From NCBI RefSeq assembly GCF_026913015.1, contig NZ_JAPTYD010000001.1, positions 124,001 to 188,000 on the forward strand: a DNA stretch of 64,000 bases. Reading direction: 5' to 3'. Below, piece by piece: positions 29,607-40,358 of this stretch; positions within the stretch are counted from its first letter, which is position 1; each line of letters begins with the position of its first letter. The stretch comes from Paracoccus benzoatiresistens. GTDB taxonomy: Bacteria > Pseudomonadota > Alphaproteobacteria > Rhodobacterales > Rhodobacteraceae. The position numbers and the translations under genes were made by a program. Below the pieces are notes generated by a model. The model saw only the letters and a program-made list of their open reading frames with translations, was not told where the DNA came from and ran no database searches.

Positions 29607-30860
29607 TCAGCTTGCCTTGCGCAGCCGCGCCATGAAGAAGCCGTCCATGCCGCCCCGGTCGGGCCAATAGTCGGGCCGCGTGCGCAACCCGCCTTCGGGC
29701 GTGATCCAGGACGGATCGGTGCCGAACAGGTCCGGCTCCTCGACCGTCAGGCCGGGATGGCGGGACAGGGCTGCGGCGACCTGCGCCTCGCCCTCGTCCG
29801 GCAGCAGCGAGCAGACCGCATAGACCATCCGCCCGCCCGGCGGCAGCAGGGACAGGGCGTGGTCGATCAGCCGCGCCTGAAGGTCGATCAGGGCGGGAAT
29901 GCCCGATCCGTCGCGCAGGAAGGGCAGGTCGGGATGGCGACGGATCGTGCCGGTGGCCGAGCAGGGCGCGTCAAGCAGGATGGCGTCCAGCGGCCCGTCC
30001 GGGCGCCAGTCCAGCGCGTCCGCCGCGACCGGATCGGCGGAAAGGCGGCAGCGGCGCAGGTTCTCGGCCACGCGCCTGAGGCGGGCGGGGCTGATGTCCA
30101 CCGCCGTGACCCGCGCGCCGCTTGCCGCCAGTTGCAGGGTCTTGCCGCCGGGCGCGGCGCAAAGGTCGGCGATTCGCTCGCCCGGTTGCGGCGCCAGCAG
30201 GCGGGCGGGCAAGGCCGCGGCGGCGTCCTGCACCCACCAGTCGCCAGTCTCGAAGCCGGGCAGGGCGGAGACCTGTGCGGGGCCGTGGACGCGCAGGGAC
30301 CCGGTGGGCAGCGGCTCCGCGCCCTCGACCGTAAGACCGGGCTTCGGCGTCAGGTCCAGGGGGGCTGCGGCCTGGTGCGCGGCCTCGATGGCCCGTGCCA
30401 CGTCCTCTCCGTAGGCGGCGGCGACGGGGTCGCGCAGCCAGGCGGGCATCGGCTGCGGGGGCAGATCCGCCCAGCCCTGGTGGGCGGCGACCTTGCGCAG
30501 CACGGCATTCACCATGCCCGCCGCCGCCTGCCCCTTCTGGCCAAGCCCGCGCGTCAGGCTGACCGCCGCATCGACGACGCCATGGGCGGCCGCGCCCAGC
30601 TCCAGCAGCTCGACCGTGGCCAGCCGCAGGATGTCCGCGACCGGGGTGCTGGGCTTGCGGTTGACATAGGCCGCGATCACCTGGTCCGCGCGGGCGTGGT
30701 GGCGCAGCACGGCGGCGGCAAGCCGCCCGGCGCGGGCCTGGTCGGCGGGCGACATCGCCTTCAGCGCGCCTGTCTGGTCGGACAGCGACAGCCCGTCCCG
30801 TACGCCTGCCAGCAGGCGCAATGCGCCCGACCGTGCCATATCCAAGCCCCGCTTTGCCAA
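29607..30860 (-). CDS. rsmB: 16S rRNA (cytosine-5) methyltransferase RsmB-like
   Basis: Predicted to methylate a cytosine of 16S rRNA (C967 in E. coli). The 417-residue protein has an N-terminal NusB-like RNA-binding domain (about 8-140) and a SAM-dependent methyltransferase: IADLCAAPGGKTLQLA near residue 235, the catalytic motif IV DAPCSATG near 305, the motif VI Cys in YAVCSLLP near 350, and a C-terminal GMDGFFMARL. A TTG at 30860 has a good AAAGGA site 7 bases upstream; ATG 30839 is the conservative alternative start. The repeat copy B lies directly downstream. Confidence 0.93.
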   Translation of the reverse strand: MAKRGLDMARSGALRLLAGVRDGLSLSDQTGALKAMSPADQARAGRLAAAVLRHHARADQVIAAYVNRKPSTPVADILRLATVELLELGAAAHGVVDAAVSLTRGLGQKGQAAAGMVNAVLRKVAAHQGWADLPPQPMPAWLRDPVAAAYGEDVARAIEAAHQAAAPLDLTPKPGLTVEGAEPLPTGSLRVHGPAQVSALPGFETGDWWVQDAAAALPARLLAPQPGERIADLCAAPGGKTLQLAASGARVTAVDISPARLRRVAENLRRCRLSADPVAADALDWRPDGPLDAILLDAPCSATGTIRRHPDLPFLRDGSGIPALIDLQARLIDHALSLLPPGGRMVYAVCSLLPDEGEAQVAAALSRHPGLTVEEPDLFGTDPSWITPEGGLRTRPDYWPDRGGMDGFFMARLRKAS

Positions 30861-30947
30861 ATCGCTTTCCTTTGCCTAAATCCGCTGAAAGACTGCCCGT
30901 GACTTTGCTTCAAACGGGACCCTTACGTTCATTCGGGGAATGTTGCC

Positions 30948-31139
30948 ATGACCGATCTGCCACAAAACGAGCGGCCCGATCTGCCGCCCGAAGCCATCCG
31001 CGCCCTGGCCGAGGCCGAGGAACGCCGCAAGGCCGCTGCCGCGGCCCAGTCCTTGCCCAAGGAATATGGCGGGCGCGACGGGCCCGAGCCGGTCCGGTAT
31101 GGCGATTACGAAAAGAACGGCATCGCGGTGGATTTCTGA
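30948..31139 (+). CDS. DUF1674 protein, SDHAF4-like succinate dehydrogenase assembly factor
   Basis: A 63-residue protein ending in GGRDGPEPVRYGDYEKNGIAVDF, read here as the nearly invariant tail GGRDGPEP-RYGD--K-GIAVDF of the DUF1674 family. The eukaryotic member SDHAF4 binds the flavinylated subunit of succinate dehydrogenase during assembly, so a similar role is inferred. The N-terminal half is acidic and low-complexity (PEAIRALAEAEERRKAAAAA), as usual. It is followed after 2 bases by the amidase gene. Confidence 0.87.
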   Translation: MTDLPQNERPDLPPEAIRALAEAEERRKAAAAAQSLPKEYGGRDGPEPVRYGDYEKNGIAVDF

Positions 31140-31141
31140 GG

Positions 31142-32476
31142 ATGGACTGGCTACGCGCCCCGGCCGCCCAGCAGGGGCGTGCGATCATGGCCGGGCTTCT
31201 GGATCCCATCGACCAGACCGAAGCCTATCTGGCCGCCATCAAGGCCCATCCTGACGGCGAGCGTATCTATGCCCGCGTGACCGAGGCCCGTGCCCGGTCC
31301 GAGGCCGTGGCCGCCCATGACCGCGCCAAGCTGGAACGGCGCCGCGGGTTGCTGGACGGCGTGCCGATCAGCTGGAAGGACAATATCGACAGCGGCGGCA
31401 TCGTGACCGAGGCCGGATCGAAGCTGCTGGAAGGGCGCATTCCGCGCAAGGACGCGACCGTGCTGGCGCGCGCCTCGCGCATGGGGACGATCTGCCTGGG
31501 CAAGACCCATATGACGGAACTGGCCTTTTCCGGCCTGGGGCTGAACCCGAACACCGCGACGCCGCCCAATGCCTTGGACCCGGACCTCGCGCCGGGCGGG
31601 TCGTCCTCGGGCGCGGCGGTGTCGGTGGCGCTTGGGCTGGCGGCGGCGGCGATCGGGTCGGACACGGGCGGCTCGATCCGCGTGCCCGCGGCCTGGAACG
31701 ACCTGGTAGGCTTCAAGCCCACGCATGCCTCGGTGCCGGAAAAGGGCGTCGTGCCCTTGTGCCGCAAGTTCGAGACCGTTGGCCCGATTGCCCGCACGGT
31801 CGAGGACTGCGCCGAGCTGTTCGCGCTGATGGCCGGGACCAGGGCCGCCGACCTGACCGGCGCCGATGTCGCCGGGCGCCGTTTCCTGGTGCTGGACGGG
31901 GTGCCTTTCGAGGGCGCCGAGGAAGGCCCGGTGGCGGCTTTCGAGAATGCGGTGGACCGCCTGGCCCGCGCGGGGGCGCAGATCACGCGGCTGTCCTCGG
32001 ACTGGGTCGCCAAGGCGATGCCGCTGTCCTCCGCGCTTTTTGCGCCCGAGGCCTATGGCATCTGGCGCGCGCAGATCGAGGACGCGCCGGAACTGATGTG
32101 GAAGCCAATCCTGGACCGGTTCCGCAGCGGGGCCGAGGTCAGCGCCTCGGACTATGTCGCCGCCTGGGAAAGCCTGGTGCGGATCCGGCGCAAGTGGGTC
32201 AAGGAAGTCGCCTCTCCCCATGACGCGGTCCTGCTGCCCACCGTGCCGATCCTGCCCCCCAATGCCGCGCGGCTGATGGCGGACGAGGCGGAATTCGTGC
32301 GCGCCAACCTGCTGACCCTGCGCAACGCGCGCATCGGCAACCTGCTGGGCCTGCCGGTCTGCACGCTGCCCACGGGCAGCCCTGCCTGCGGCATCTCGGT
32401 CATGGGTCACGCGGGGCGGGACGGGCATCTGCTGCATGTGGCGGCCGGGGTCGAAACCGCCCTAGCCGTGGCTTGA
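31142..32476 (+). CDS. Amidase-signature family hydrolase
   Basis: A 444-residue serine amidase with the Ser-cisSer-Lys triad of the amidase-signature family: the Lys in VPISWKDNID near residue 80, the Gly/Ser-rich stretch PGGSSSGAAV near residue 155 and the nucleophile segment GSDTGGSIRVPA near residue 178. The family includes GatA, but no gatB/gatC genes are next to it and the sequence looks like a free-standing amidase. The natural substrate is unknown. ATG 31142 abuts a GAGG; ATG 31187 is an alternative with a better-spaced site, but it would drop residues shared with relatives. Confidence 0.88.
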   Translation: MDWLRAPAAQQGRAIMAGLLDPIDQTEAYLAAIKAHPDGERIYARVTEARARSEAVAAHDRAKLERRRGLLDGVPISWKDNIDSGGIVTEAGSKLLEGRIPRKDATVLARASRMGTICLGKTHMTELAFSGLGLNPNTATPPNALDPDLAPGGSSSGAAVSVALGLAAAAIGSDTGGSIRVPAAWNDLVGFKPTHASVPEKGVVPLCRKFETVGPIARTVEDCAELFALMAGTRAADLTGADVAGRRFLVLDGVPFEGAEEGPVAAFENAVDRLARAGAQITRLSSDWVAKAMPLSSALFAPEAYGIWRAQIEDAPELMWKPILDRFRSGAEVSASDYVAAWESLVRIRRKWVKEVASPHDAVLLPTVPILPPNAARLMADEAEFVRANLLTLRNARIGNLLGLPVCTLPTGSPACGISVMGHAGRDGHLLHVAAGVETALAVA

Positions 32477-32502
32477 GATGTGGGGGCATGTCCGGCTTTC
32501 GC

Positions 32503-32531
32503 TGGACGCAAGGGCGCGATCAGGCTAAACT
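32503..32531 (+). promoter_or_regulatory. Possible promoter of the aminotransferase-ftsK genes
   Basis: TGGACG (32503-32508) and TAAACT (32526-32531) with a 17-base spacer lie 44 bases before the aminotransferase start. Each hexamer matches the sigma70 consensus at four of six positions. Confidence 0.4.
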
Positions 32532-32574
32532 TTCCGCTGATAAACGGGGCCAAAGACCCTGAAAGCGAGGCAGA

Positions 32575-33783
32575 ATGGCAATCCCCGAGCGGTTCTCGAA
32601 CCTGCCGGACTATGCGTTTCCGCGCCTGCGGGCGCTGTTGTCCGGCATCGAGCCCGGCTTGAAAGACGGTGAAACCCCGACGGTCCTGACCATCGGAGAG
32701 CCGCGCCATGCCATGCCCGATTTCGTGGCCGAGGTGATGGCCGCCAACATCGCCGGATTCGCCAAGTATCCGCCGAACGACGGCACGCCAGGCCTGCTGT
32801 CTGCGATAGGGGACTGGCTGGGGTCGCGCTATGGCCTGAATGTTGCGCCCGAGAGGATCATGGCCCTGAACGGCACGCGCGAAGGGCTGTTCAACGCGGC
32901 CCTGGCCTTGTGCCCGGAACGGAAGAACGGCCAGCGGCCGGCGATCCTGATTCCGAATCCCTTCTACCAGGTTTATGCGGTCGCCGCCGCCGCCGTTCAG
33001 GCCGAGCCGGTCTTCGTGCCCGCCACGCCCGACACGGGCAACCTGCCCGATTACGCCGCCCTTCCGCCTGAGTTGCTGGACCGCACGGCCATCGCCTATC
33101 TGTGCTCGCCCGCCAATCCGCAAGGGGCCGTCGCGGACCGTGACTATCTGGAGCAGCTGATCGCCCTGGCGGACCGGCACGATTTCCTGGTCTTCGCCGA
33201 CGAATGCTATTCCGAGATCTGGCGCGACGCCCCGCCGCCGGGCGCGCTGGCGGTGGCGACCGACATGGGGCTGGCCGACCGGGTGGTGATCTTCAATTCA
33301 CTGTCGAAACGCTCGAACCTGCCCGGCCTGCGGTCGGGCTTCGTCGCGGGCGCCGCTGCCGACATCGCCCAGATCCGGCGCCTGCGGGCCTATGCCGGGG
33401 CACCCTTGTCGCTGCCCGCGCAGGCGGTCAGCGAGGCCGCATGGCGGGACGAGGCGCATGTGGCGGCCAGCCGCGCGCTTTACCAGCAGAAATACGCCAT
33501 CGCCGACCGGGTGCTGGGCAATGTGCCGGGATACCGGCCGATCCAGGGCGGGTTCTTCCTGTGGATGCCTGTCGCCGATGGCGAGCAAGCCGCAAGGACC
33601 CTTTGGGCGCAAGCAGGCATCCAGGTGCTGCCGGGGGCCTATCTGTCCCGCGCGGTGGACGGGCACAATCCGGGCCAGGGCTTCATCCGGGTGGCCCTGG
33701 TGGCGGATGCGGAACAAACGGAACCGGCGCTGCAGCGGCTGCGCGCGGTGCTGTATGACGGAAAGACGGACGGGGAAGGGTAA
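32575..33783 (+). CDS. PLP-dependent class I/II aminotransferase (DapC-like)
   Basis: Fold-type I aminotransferase of 402 residues. LTIGEPRH near residue 40, NPFYQVY near 125, SPANPQGAV near 180, FADECYSEIW near 208 and the PLP lysine in FNSLSKRSNLPGLRSG near residue 245 are all in place. The SKRSNLPGLRSG form is that of the DapC/succinyldiaminopimelate aminotransferase group, which would place it in lysine/diaminopimelate synthesis; this is inferred from the subfamily. It is followed after 6 bases by ftsK and belongs to the same transcript. Confidence 0.88.
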   Translation: MAIPERFSNLPDYAFPRLRALLSGIEPGLKDGETPTVLTIGEPRHAMPDFVAEVMAANIAGFAKYPPNDGTPGLLSAIGDWLGSRYGLNVAPERIMALNGTREGLFNAALALCPERKNGQRPAILIPNPFYQVYAVAAAAVQAEPVFVPATPDTGNLPDYAALPPELLDRTAIAYLCSPANPQGAVADRDYLEQLIALADRHDFLVFADECYSEIWRDAPPPGALAVATDMGLADRVVIFNSLSKRSNLPGLRSGFVAGAAADIAQIRRLRAYAGAPLSLPAQAVSEAAWRDEAHVAASRALYQQKYAIADRVLGNVPGYRPIQGGFFLWMPVADGEQAARTLWAQAGIQVLPGAYLSRAVDGHNPGQGFIRVALVADAEQTEPALQRLRAVLYDGKTDGEG

Positions 33784-33789
33784 GGAACG

Positions 33790-36390
33790 ATGGCAAGCTG
33801 GCACGCAAGACACCGCGATCCCCTCTTCGACCAGTCCACGCAGGCCGCGCTTGAACGGCGCGGCAAGGAACTGCTGGGCGGCCTGCTGGTCGTCGTCGGC
33901 ATCGCCGTCGCGATGATGCTGGGCAGCTGGTCGGCCGAGGATCCCAGCTTTCTGTCCGCCACGGATGCGCCTGCGCAGAACATGCTGGGCAGCTTTGGCG
34001 CCTATGTCGCCTCGCCGCTGATGATGATCGCGGGGCTGGGATCCTGGATGCTGGTCCTTGCCCTTGTCGTCTGGGGCCTGCGCTTCATGCTGCACCGGGG
34101 CGAGGACCGCGTGATGCGGGGGCTGTTCACCCCGATCGCGGTGGCGCTGGCGTCGGTCTATTGCAGCACGCTGGTGCCGGGCGAGGCTTGGGAACAGACC
34201 TATGGCCTGGGCGGGCATTTCGGCGACATGATCATGGGCGCGATGCTGAACGTGTTGCCGATGAAGGCGCAGATCGGCATCCGGCTGGCCGGGCTGATCG
34301 TCGCCCTGGGGACGCTGGCCATGACCGCCTTTGTCCTGGGATTCGAGCGGGCGGAACTGCGCGTCTTCTGGCGGCGCTTCGTGACGGGGCTGCTGATCGC
34401 CCATGACCTGGCGTTGCGGGCCGCGGGCCGGGGTGTCGCGGCATCGGCCGGGCTGAAGGGCCGGCTGGCTGCCCGGCGCGAGGCCAGGGCCGCGCAGCCG
34501 GGACCCGCGCCGCGCACCCCGGTCGTTTCGCGGCGCAAGTCCGCCGCCCCGGCCTTCGAGCTGGAGGAAGACCTGCCCGAACCCGAGCTGATCGAGCGGG
34601 ATGCCGATTACGAAGGCGACGCCCCTTCGGCCGAGGAGGTCAGCGGCCGGATCAACGACGCGATCCGCACCCGGTCGGGCAAGCCCTCGGTCCTGGCGAC
34701 CGTGACCGCGCGCCTGACGCGCGAAGGCAACCGCGAGGCGGCAGACGAACCGGCCGCCGCCATCGCTCCCGTCATCGCCGACATGCCGCGCGTTGCCGTC
34801 GCCTTGCCGAAAAAGCCTGCGGCCCCCTCTCGCCCTGCGCGCGACGACGCCGAGGCGGATCTGCCGTTCGCCGAGGGTCTGAACGCCTATGAACGCCCGC
34901 CGCTGGAACTGCTCACGGCGCCCTCGGCCGGCGACCAGGCGCAGATCTCCGAAGAAGTGCTGATGGACAACGCGCGGATGCTCGAGGCGGTGCTGGACGA
35001 TTACGGCGTCAAGGGCCAGATCACCGAGGTCCGGCCCGGTCCCGTGGTCACGCTTTACGAACTGGAACCGGCGCCCGGGCTGAAGGCATCCCGCGTGATC
35101 GGCCTGTCCGACGACATCGCGCGGTCCATGTCGGCCCTGTCGGCGCGTGTGTCCACCGTGCCGGGCCGCACCGTGATCGGGATCGAGCTGCCCAATGCCC
35201 GCCGCGAAAAGGTGCTGCTGCGCGAGATCCTGGCCTCCCGCGCCTTTGGCGATGGCACGCAGCCCTTGCCCCTGGCGCTTGGCAAGGACATCGGCGGCGA
35301 TCCGGTCGTGGCGAACCTGGCCAAGATGCCCCACCTGCTGATCGCGGGGACCACCGGTTCGGGGAAATCCGTCGCGATCAACACCATGATCCTGTCGCTG
35401 CTCTACAAGCTGACGCCGGACGAATGCCGGCTGATCATGATCGACCCCAAGATGCTGGAACTGTCGGTCTATGACGGCATCCCGCACCTGCTGTCCCCCG
35501 TCGTCACCGATCCCAAGAAGGCGGTCGTCGCTCTGAAATGGGTCGTGGGCGAGATGGAGGATCGCTATCGCAAGATGTCCAAGATGGGCGTCCGCAACAT
35601 CGAGGGCTATAACGGCCGCGTCCGCGAGGCGCTGTCGCGGGGCGAGATGTTCAAGCGCACCGTCCAGACCGGCTTTGACGAGGACACGGGCGAGCCCATC
35701 TTCGAGACAGAGGAGTTCAAGCCCGAAACCTTCCCCTATATCGTCGTGATCGTGGACGAGATGGCCGACCTGATGATGGTCGCGGGCAAGGAGATCGAGG
35801 CCTGCATCCAGCGTCTGGCGCAGATGGCCCGGGCATCCGGCATCCACCTGATCATGGCGACGCAGCGCCCCTCGGTCGATGTCATCACCGGCACGATCAA
35901 GGCGAACTTCCCGACCCGGATCAGCTTCCAGGTGACCTCGAAGATCGACAGCCGCACGATCCTTGGTGAACAGGGGGCCGAACAGCTGCTGGGGCAGGGC
36001 GACATGCTCTACATGGGCAACGGCGCGCGGATCACCCGCATCCACGGCCCCTTCTGCAGCGACGAGGAGGTCGAGGAGGTCGTGACGCACCTCAAGTCCT
36101 TCGGGCCGCCGTCCTACAAGTCGGGCGTGGTCGAGGGTCCCGAGGACGAGGTGGCGTCCGACATCGACGCGGTGCTGGGTCTTGGCGGCGAGGGCGGGGA
36201 CGATGCGCTTTATGACCAGGCGGTGATGATCGTCGCCAAGGACCGCAAGTGTTCGACCAGCTATATCCAGCGCAAGCTTGCCATCGGCTACAACAAGGCC
36301 GCCCGCCTGGTCGAGCAGATGGAGGAGCAGGGGGTGGTTTCCGCCGCCAACCACGTGGGCAAGCGCGAGGTTCTGGTGCCCGAGGTGTAA
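33790..36390 (+). CDS. ftsK: DNA translocase FtsK
   Basis: FtsK anchors at the division septum and pumps chromosome ends apart before septum closure. The 866-residue protein has four membrane segments in the first about 190 residues, a moderately short linker (about 200-370) rich in Ala/Pro/Arg, then the RecA-like motor: Walker [11 protein letters not shown] near residue 520, Walker [12 protein letters not shown] near residue 652 and an [12 protein letters not shown] segment. The last about 65 residues form the winged-helix gamma domain ([20 protein letters not shown]) that reads polar DNA sequences. A non-coding stretch of about 540 bases with an octamer array follows. Confidence 0.96.
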   Translation: MASWHARHRDPLFDQSTQAALERRGKELLGGLLVVVGIAVAMMLGSWSAEDPSFLSATDAPAQNMLGSFGAYVASPLMMIAGLGSWMLVLALVVWGLRFMLHRGEDRVMRGLFTPIAVALASVYCSTLVPGEAWEQTYGLGGHFGDMIMGAMLNVLPMKAQIGIRLAGLIVALGTLAMTAFVLGFERAELRVFWRRFVTGLLIAHDLALRAAGRGVAASAGLKGRLAARREARAAQPGPAPRTPVVSRRKSAAPAFELEEDLPEPELIERDADYEGDAPSAEEVSGRINDAIRTRSGKPSVLATVTARLTREGNREAADEPAAAIAPVIADMPRVAVALPKKPAAPSRPARDDAEADLPFAEGLNAYERPPLELLTAPSAGDQAQISEEVLMDNARMLEAVLDDYGVKGQITEVRPGPVVTLYELEPAPGLKASRVIGLSDDIARSMSALSARVSTVPGRTVIGIELPNARREKVLLREILASRAFGDGTQPLPLALGKDIGGDPVVANLAKMPHLLIAGTTGSGKSVAINTMILSLLYKLTPDECRLIMIDPKMLELSVYDGIPHLLSPVVTDPKKAVVALKWVVGEMEDRYRKMSKMGVRNIEGYNGRVREALSRGEMFKRTVQTGFDEDTGEPIFETEEFKPETFPYIVVIVDEMADLMMVAGKEIEACIQRLAQMARASGIHLIMATQRPSVDVITGTIKANFPTRISFQVTSKIDSRTILGEQGAEQLLGQGDMLYMGNGARITRIHGPFCSDEEVEEVVTHLKSFGPPSYKSGVVEGPEDEVASDIDAVLGLGGEGGDDALYDQAVMIVAKDRKCSTSYIQRKLAIGYNKAARLVEQMEEQGVVSAANHVGKREVLVPEV

Positions 36391-36933
36391 GGCAGCCGCC
36401 ACAGGCCTGGCGGGGCAGGGCGGCCACGCGGGACAAGGTGGACCTTGCCCATGCCTCTGAAGGCCAGTTGCCTGCTGCCTCTGGGCAAGGCCGCGCGTTT
36501 GATCCTGTGCCGGGACCCACGTGTCACCCGGCGCGGGGGCGGCAACCGTCCTGCCGTCCTGCCGTCCTGCCGTCCTGCCGTCCTGCCGTCCTGCCGTCCT
36601 GCCGTCCTGCCGTCCTGCCGTCCTGCCGATTCTGGCAGCAGGACCATTGCCGATCCGCGAAGGACTGTTGTCGGGAAACCCGTCGCGAAGCCCGGCGTGG
36701 ATCGGACGACTGGTTCACGCCATCCTTCTGGTTGCGACCATGGGCGCCGCAGCGCCCGCAAGGGCAGACGTGGTCCGAAGGCGCTTCACGCCACAGTTAC
36801 GTTTCGCGGCCGCTATCCCGTTGGAACCGGGCCGCAAAATGCGCGTTCATCCCCCGAAGCCCAGTGGCCGGCGGATGCGGCCACATTCACTCCCTCCCTC
36901 GATGCCCCGGCGTTCCCACGTCGGGGCTCTTTT
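36391..36933 (+). other. Long non-coding stretch after ftsK
   Basis: No credible gene is visible in these 543 bases. Contents in order: GC-rich sequence, the ten-copy octamer array (36546-36625), a CTGCC/GGCAG hairpin overlapping its edge, an inverted repeat CCGATCC (36650-36656) / GGATCGG (36699-36705), an AGCGCC/GGCGCT pair near 36.75 kb, and a terminator at 36905-36934. The plus-strand terminator implies a transcript crossing or arising in this region: either a long ftsK 3' end or a separate small RNA. A signal-peptide-like reading (LVHAILLVATMGAAAPARA) exists near 36.72 kb but has no supported continuation. Confidence 0.6.
36546..36625 (+). repeat. Tandem octamer array, 10 x CCGTCCTG
   Basis: Ten consecutive perfect copies of an 8-base unit, CCGTCCTG (complement CAGGACGG), occupy exactly 80 bases. 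Because 8 is not a multiple of 3, each reading frame translates to an 8-residue repeat (PAVLPSCR) and stays open, which creates false long open frames on both strands. Perfect identity suggests recent expansion by slippage and likely length variation between strains. Confidence 0.95.
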
Positions 36934-36934
36934 T
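36905..36934 (+). terminator. Rho-independent terminator ending the post-ftsK region
   Basis: Arms 36905-36913 and 36918-36926 pair over 9 bases (one G-T) with a TCCC loop, followed by CTCTTTTTC. The T-run is on the plus strand only. It touches the stop codon of the convergent reductase gene. Confidence 0.85.
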
Positions 36935-37908
36935 CATTCCCGGCCATGCGGCGCGGTCCAGTCCAGATCCGGGCCGATGGGGATGATCCGGTGCGGGTTC
37001 ACCACGTCGTGGCTGAAGTAGTAGTGGCGGGTGAAATGGTCCGGGCGCACCGTCGCGGCCACGCCGGGCATCTGATACAGCTCGCGCGCCCAAGCCCAAA
37101 GGTTCGGGTAATCGACGATCCGGCGGCGGTTGCACTTGAAATGCGTGTGATAGACCGCGTCGAAGCGGGCGATGGTGGTGAACAGGCGCCAATCGGCCTC
37201 GGTCAGCCGGTCGCCCGCAAGATAGCGGTTCCGGGCCAGCAGGCCTTCGATCCAGTCCAGGCTGTCGAACAGCGGGTGGACGGCCTTGTCATAAGCCTCT
37301 TGCGAGGTGGCGAAGCCGGCCTTGTAGACGCCGTTGTTGACCGTGTCATAGATGCGGTCGTTCAGATGCTCGATCTGCTGGCGCAGGTCCTCGGGCCAAT
37401 AGTCGTCGCGGTTGCCGGTGATGGCGTCGAAGGCGGAATTGAACATGCGGATGATGTCGCTGCTTTCGTTCGACACGATCCGGTCGCCCTCGCGGTCCCA
37501 CAGCACCGGCACCGTCACCCGCCCCGAGGCCTCGGGATCGGCACGCAGGTAGAGCTTGTAGAGATAAGGCTCGCCGAACAGCCGGTCGCCGGTCGCGCCG
37601 TCGAAGTCGGTCCGGAATTCCCACCCGTTCCACAGCATGTCGGGATGGACCACGGATATGTCGATGTGATCCGCCAGACCCTTGAGCGCGCGGAAGATCA
37701 GGGCCCGGTGCGCCCAAGGGCAGGCATAGGAGACATAAAGGTGATAGCGCCCGCTTTCCGCCCGGAAGCCCCCCTCGCCGGTCGGGCCGGGGCTGCCGTC
37801 GGGGGTCACCCAGTTGCGGTGCCTGGAGGTGTCGCGGACGAACTCGCCGCCGCTTGATCCCGTGTCATACCATTCGTCCTTCCAGACGCCGTCCACCAAC
37901 TGGCCCAT
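36934..37908 (-). CDS. Glutathionyl-hydroquinone reductase (Xi-class glutathione transferase, YqjG-like)
   Basis: Predicted to reduce glutathionyl-hydroquinones using glutathione, a repair or detoxification step for quinones. The 324-residue length fits the Xi class, longer than ordinary glutathione transferases. The catalytic motif CPWAHRAL is at about residue 63 in SYACPWAHRA; the second domain has the LTEADWRLFTTIARFD segment. The ATG follows AGGAG with a 7-base spacer. It is downstream of an MFS transporter on the same strand (51-base gap), suggesting a joint role in uptake or export of an aromatic or quinone-related compound. Confidence 0.92.
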   Translation of the reverse strand: MGQLVDGVWKDEWYDTGSSGGEFVRDTSRHRNWVTPDGSPGPTGEGGFRAESGRYHLYVSYACPWAHRALIFRALKGLADHIDISVVHPDMLWNGWEFRTDFDGATGDRLFGEPYLYKLYLRADPEASGRVTVPVLWDREGDRIVSNESSDIIRMFNSAFDAITGNRDDYWPEDLRQQIEHLNDRIYDTVNNGVYKAGFATSQEAYDKAVHPLFDSLDWIEGLLARNRYLAGDRLTEADWRLFTTIARFDAVYHTHFKCNRRRIVDYPNLWAWARELYQMPGVAATVRPDHFTRHYYFSHDVVNPHRIIPIGPDLDWTAPHGRE

Positions 37909-37959
37909 GCTCGCGCTCCTGCTGCTGCATGGGCCAACGGGCGGGGGCGGCGTCCAGTT

Positions 37960-39276
<1,317 letters not shown>

Positions 39277-39426
39277 GTTGCCCCCCCCCTTGCCGGATGG
39301 CATTGCTTAGCGCCGGTTTCCCTGTTCACCAAGCAGCGATTGAAGGGACACGAAAATTTCCTGCCGCTGCGTCAACTCGACTCCCCGGGGTCATGCCGCT
39401 AGGTTCCCGCGCAAAGGAGCCTGTCC

Positions 39427-40212
39427 ATGTTCACCATAGCCACCTGGAACATCAACTCGGTCCGCCTGCGCGAGGGGCTGGTCGCCCGCTTCCTGAGCGA
39501 GGAAGCGCCGGATGTCCTGTGCCTGCAGGAATGCAAGTCTCCGGTCGAGAAGATCCCCCTGGAGCAGTTCCGGGCGCTTGGCTATACCCATGTCGTGGCG
39601 CGCGGACAAAAGGGCTACAACGGCGTGGCGATCCTGTCGCGCCTGCCGATCACGGATGCGGGCGACCGCGACTATGCCAGCCTGGGCCACGCCCGCCATG
39701 TGGCCGCACGGCTGGAAAACGGCGTGACGATCCACAACATGTACGTGCCGGCGGGCGGCGACATTCCCGACCGGGAGCAGAACGAGAAGTTCGGCCAGAA
39801 GCTGGATTTCGTCGCCGAGATGCGCGACGTCTTCCATGCCGACAACCCCCGCAAGTCGATCCTGGTCGGCGACCTGAACATCGCCCCGCGCGAGGATGAC
39901 GTCTGGTCGCACAAGCAGATGCGGAAGATCGTGAGCCACACCCCCATCGAGGTCGATCACCTGCTGGCGGCGCAGGACGCGGGCAACTGGGTGGACGTGA
40001 CGCGGCAGGACATTCCGGCGGGGCTGCTTTATTCCTGGTGGAGCTATCGGGCCAAGGACTGGGACGCCGCCGACAAGGGCCGCCGCCTGGACCATATCTG
40101 GGCCAGTGGCGACATCGCCAACGCCGCCCATGCCAGCCGCATCCTGCGCCCCTGCCGGGGTTGGGACCAGCCCAGCGACCATGTGCCGGTGCTGGCAAGC
40201 TTCGATCTCTGA
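39427..40212 (+). CDS. xthA: Exodeoxyribonuclease III / AP endonuclease
   Basis: XthA incises DNA at abasic sites and trims 3' blocked ends in base excision repair. The 261-residue protein has the exonuclease-endonuclease-phosphatase fold with the metal and active-site residues in TWNINSVRLR (Asn), CLQECK (Glu near 37), GDLNIAPREDDVW (Asp/Asn near 152), RLDHIWAS (Asp near 222) and the terminal SDHVPV (Asp-His). CAAAGGAG precedes the ATG. It is separated by about 150 bases from the MFS gene on the other strand. Confidence 0.96.
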   Translation: MFTIATWNINSVRLREGLVARFLSEEAPDVLCLQECKSPVEKIPLEQFRALGYTHVVARGQKGYNGVAILSRLPITDAGDRDYASLGHARHVAARLENGVTIHNMYVPAGGDIPDREQNEKFGQKLDFVAEMRDVFHADNPRKSILVGDLNIAPREDDVWSHKQMRKIVSHTPIEVDHLLAAQDAGNWVDVTRQDIPAGLLYSWWSYRAKDWDAADKGRRLDHIWASGDIANAAHASRILRPCRGWDQPSDHVPVLASFDL

Positions 40213-40249
40213 CCCTTTCATCTTCGCCCAGACATCCCGCAGGGGGGCT

Positions 40250-40266
40250 GGGGGCGTGAAGCCCCC
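40250..40266 (+). repeat. G/C hairpin in the xthA-thioredoxin gap
   Basis: GGGGGC-GTGAA-GCCCCC, a perfect 6-bp stem, similar to the G/C hairpins that open repeat copies A and B but without the A/T palindrome. It may help end the xthA transcript although no T-run follows. The remainder of 40213-40358 shows no gene. Confidence 0.5.
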
Positions 40267-40358
40267 CGGCCTTGCCACCCCCAAACAACCCTTCCCCTTC
40301 AGCGCGCCAAACCCCATATTGCCCCCAACCGTTTCGACCCGAACCATCTGGGGATCCC

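Noticed and set aside
33298..36402. Minus-strand 1034-codon open frame
   Set aside because: Antisense to the aminotransferase and ftsK genes; composition is that of a GC-rich shadow frame.
36546..36625. CRISPR array
   Set aside because: Units are 8 bases, directly joined with no spacers; no cas genes in the window.
36700..36780. Signal-peptide-like reading near 36.72 kb as a remnant of lolA or another exported protein
   Set aside because: Looks like LVHAILLVATMGAAAPARA but has no start with a ribosome site, and the continuation matches no LolA feature.
36445..37857. Long plus-strand open frame (470 codons) across the octamer array and antisense to the reductase gene
   Set aside because: It stays open only because the 8-base repeat lacks stops in any frame and the rest is antisense to a well-supported gene. 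No family resemblance or ribosome site.
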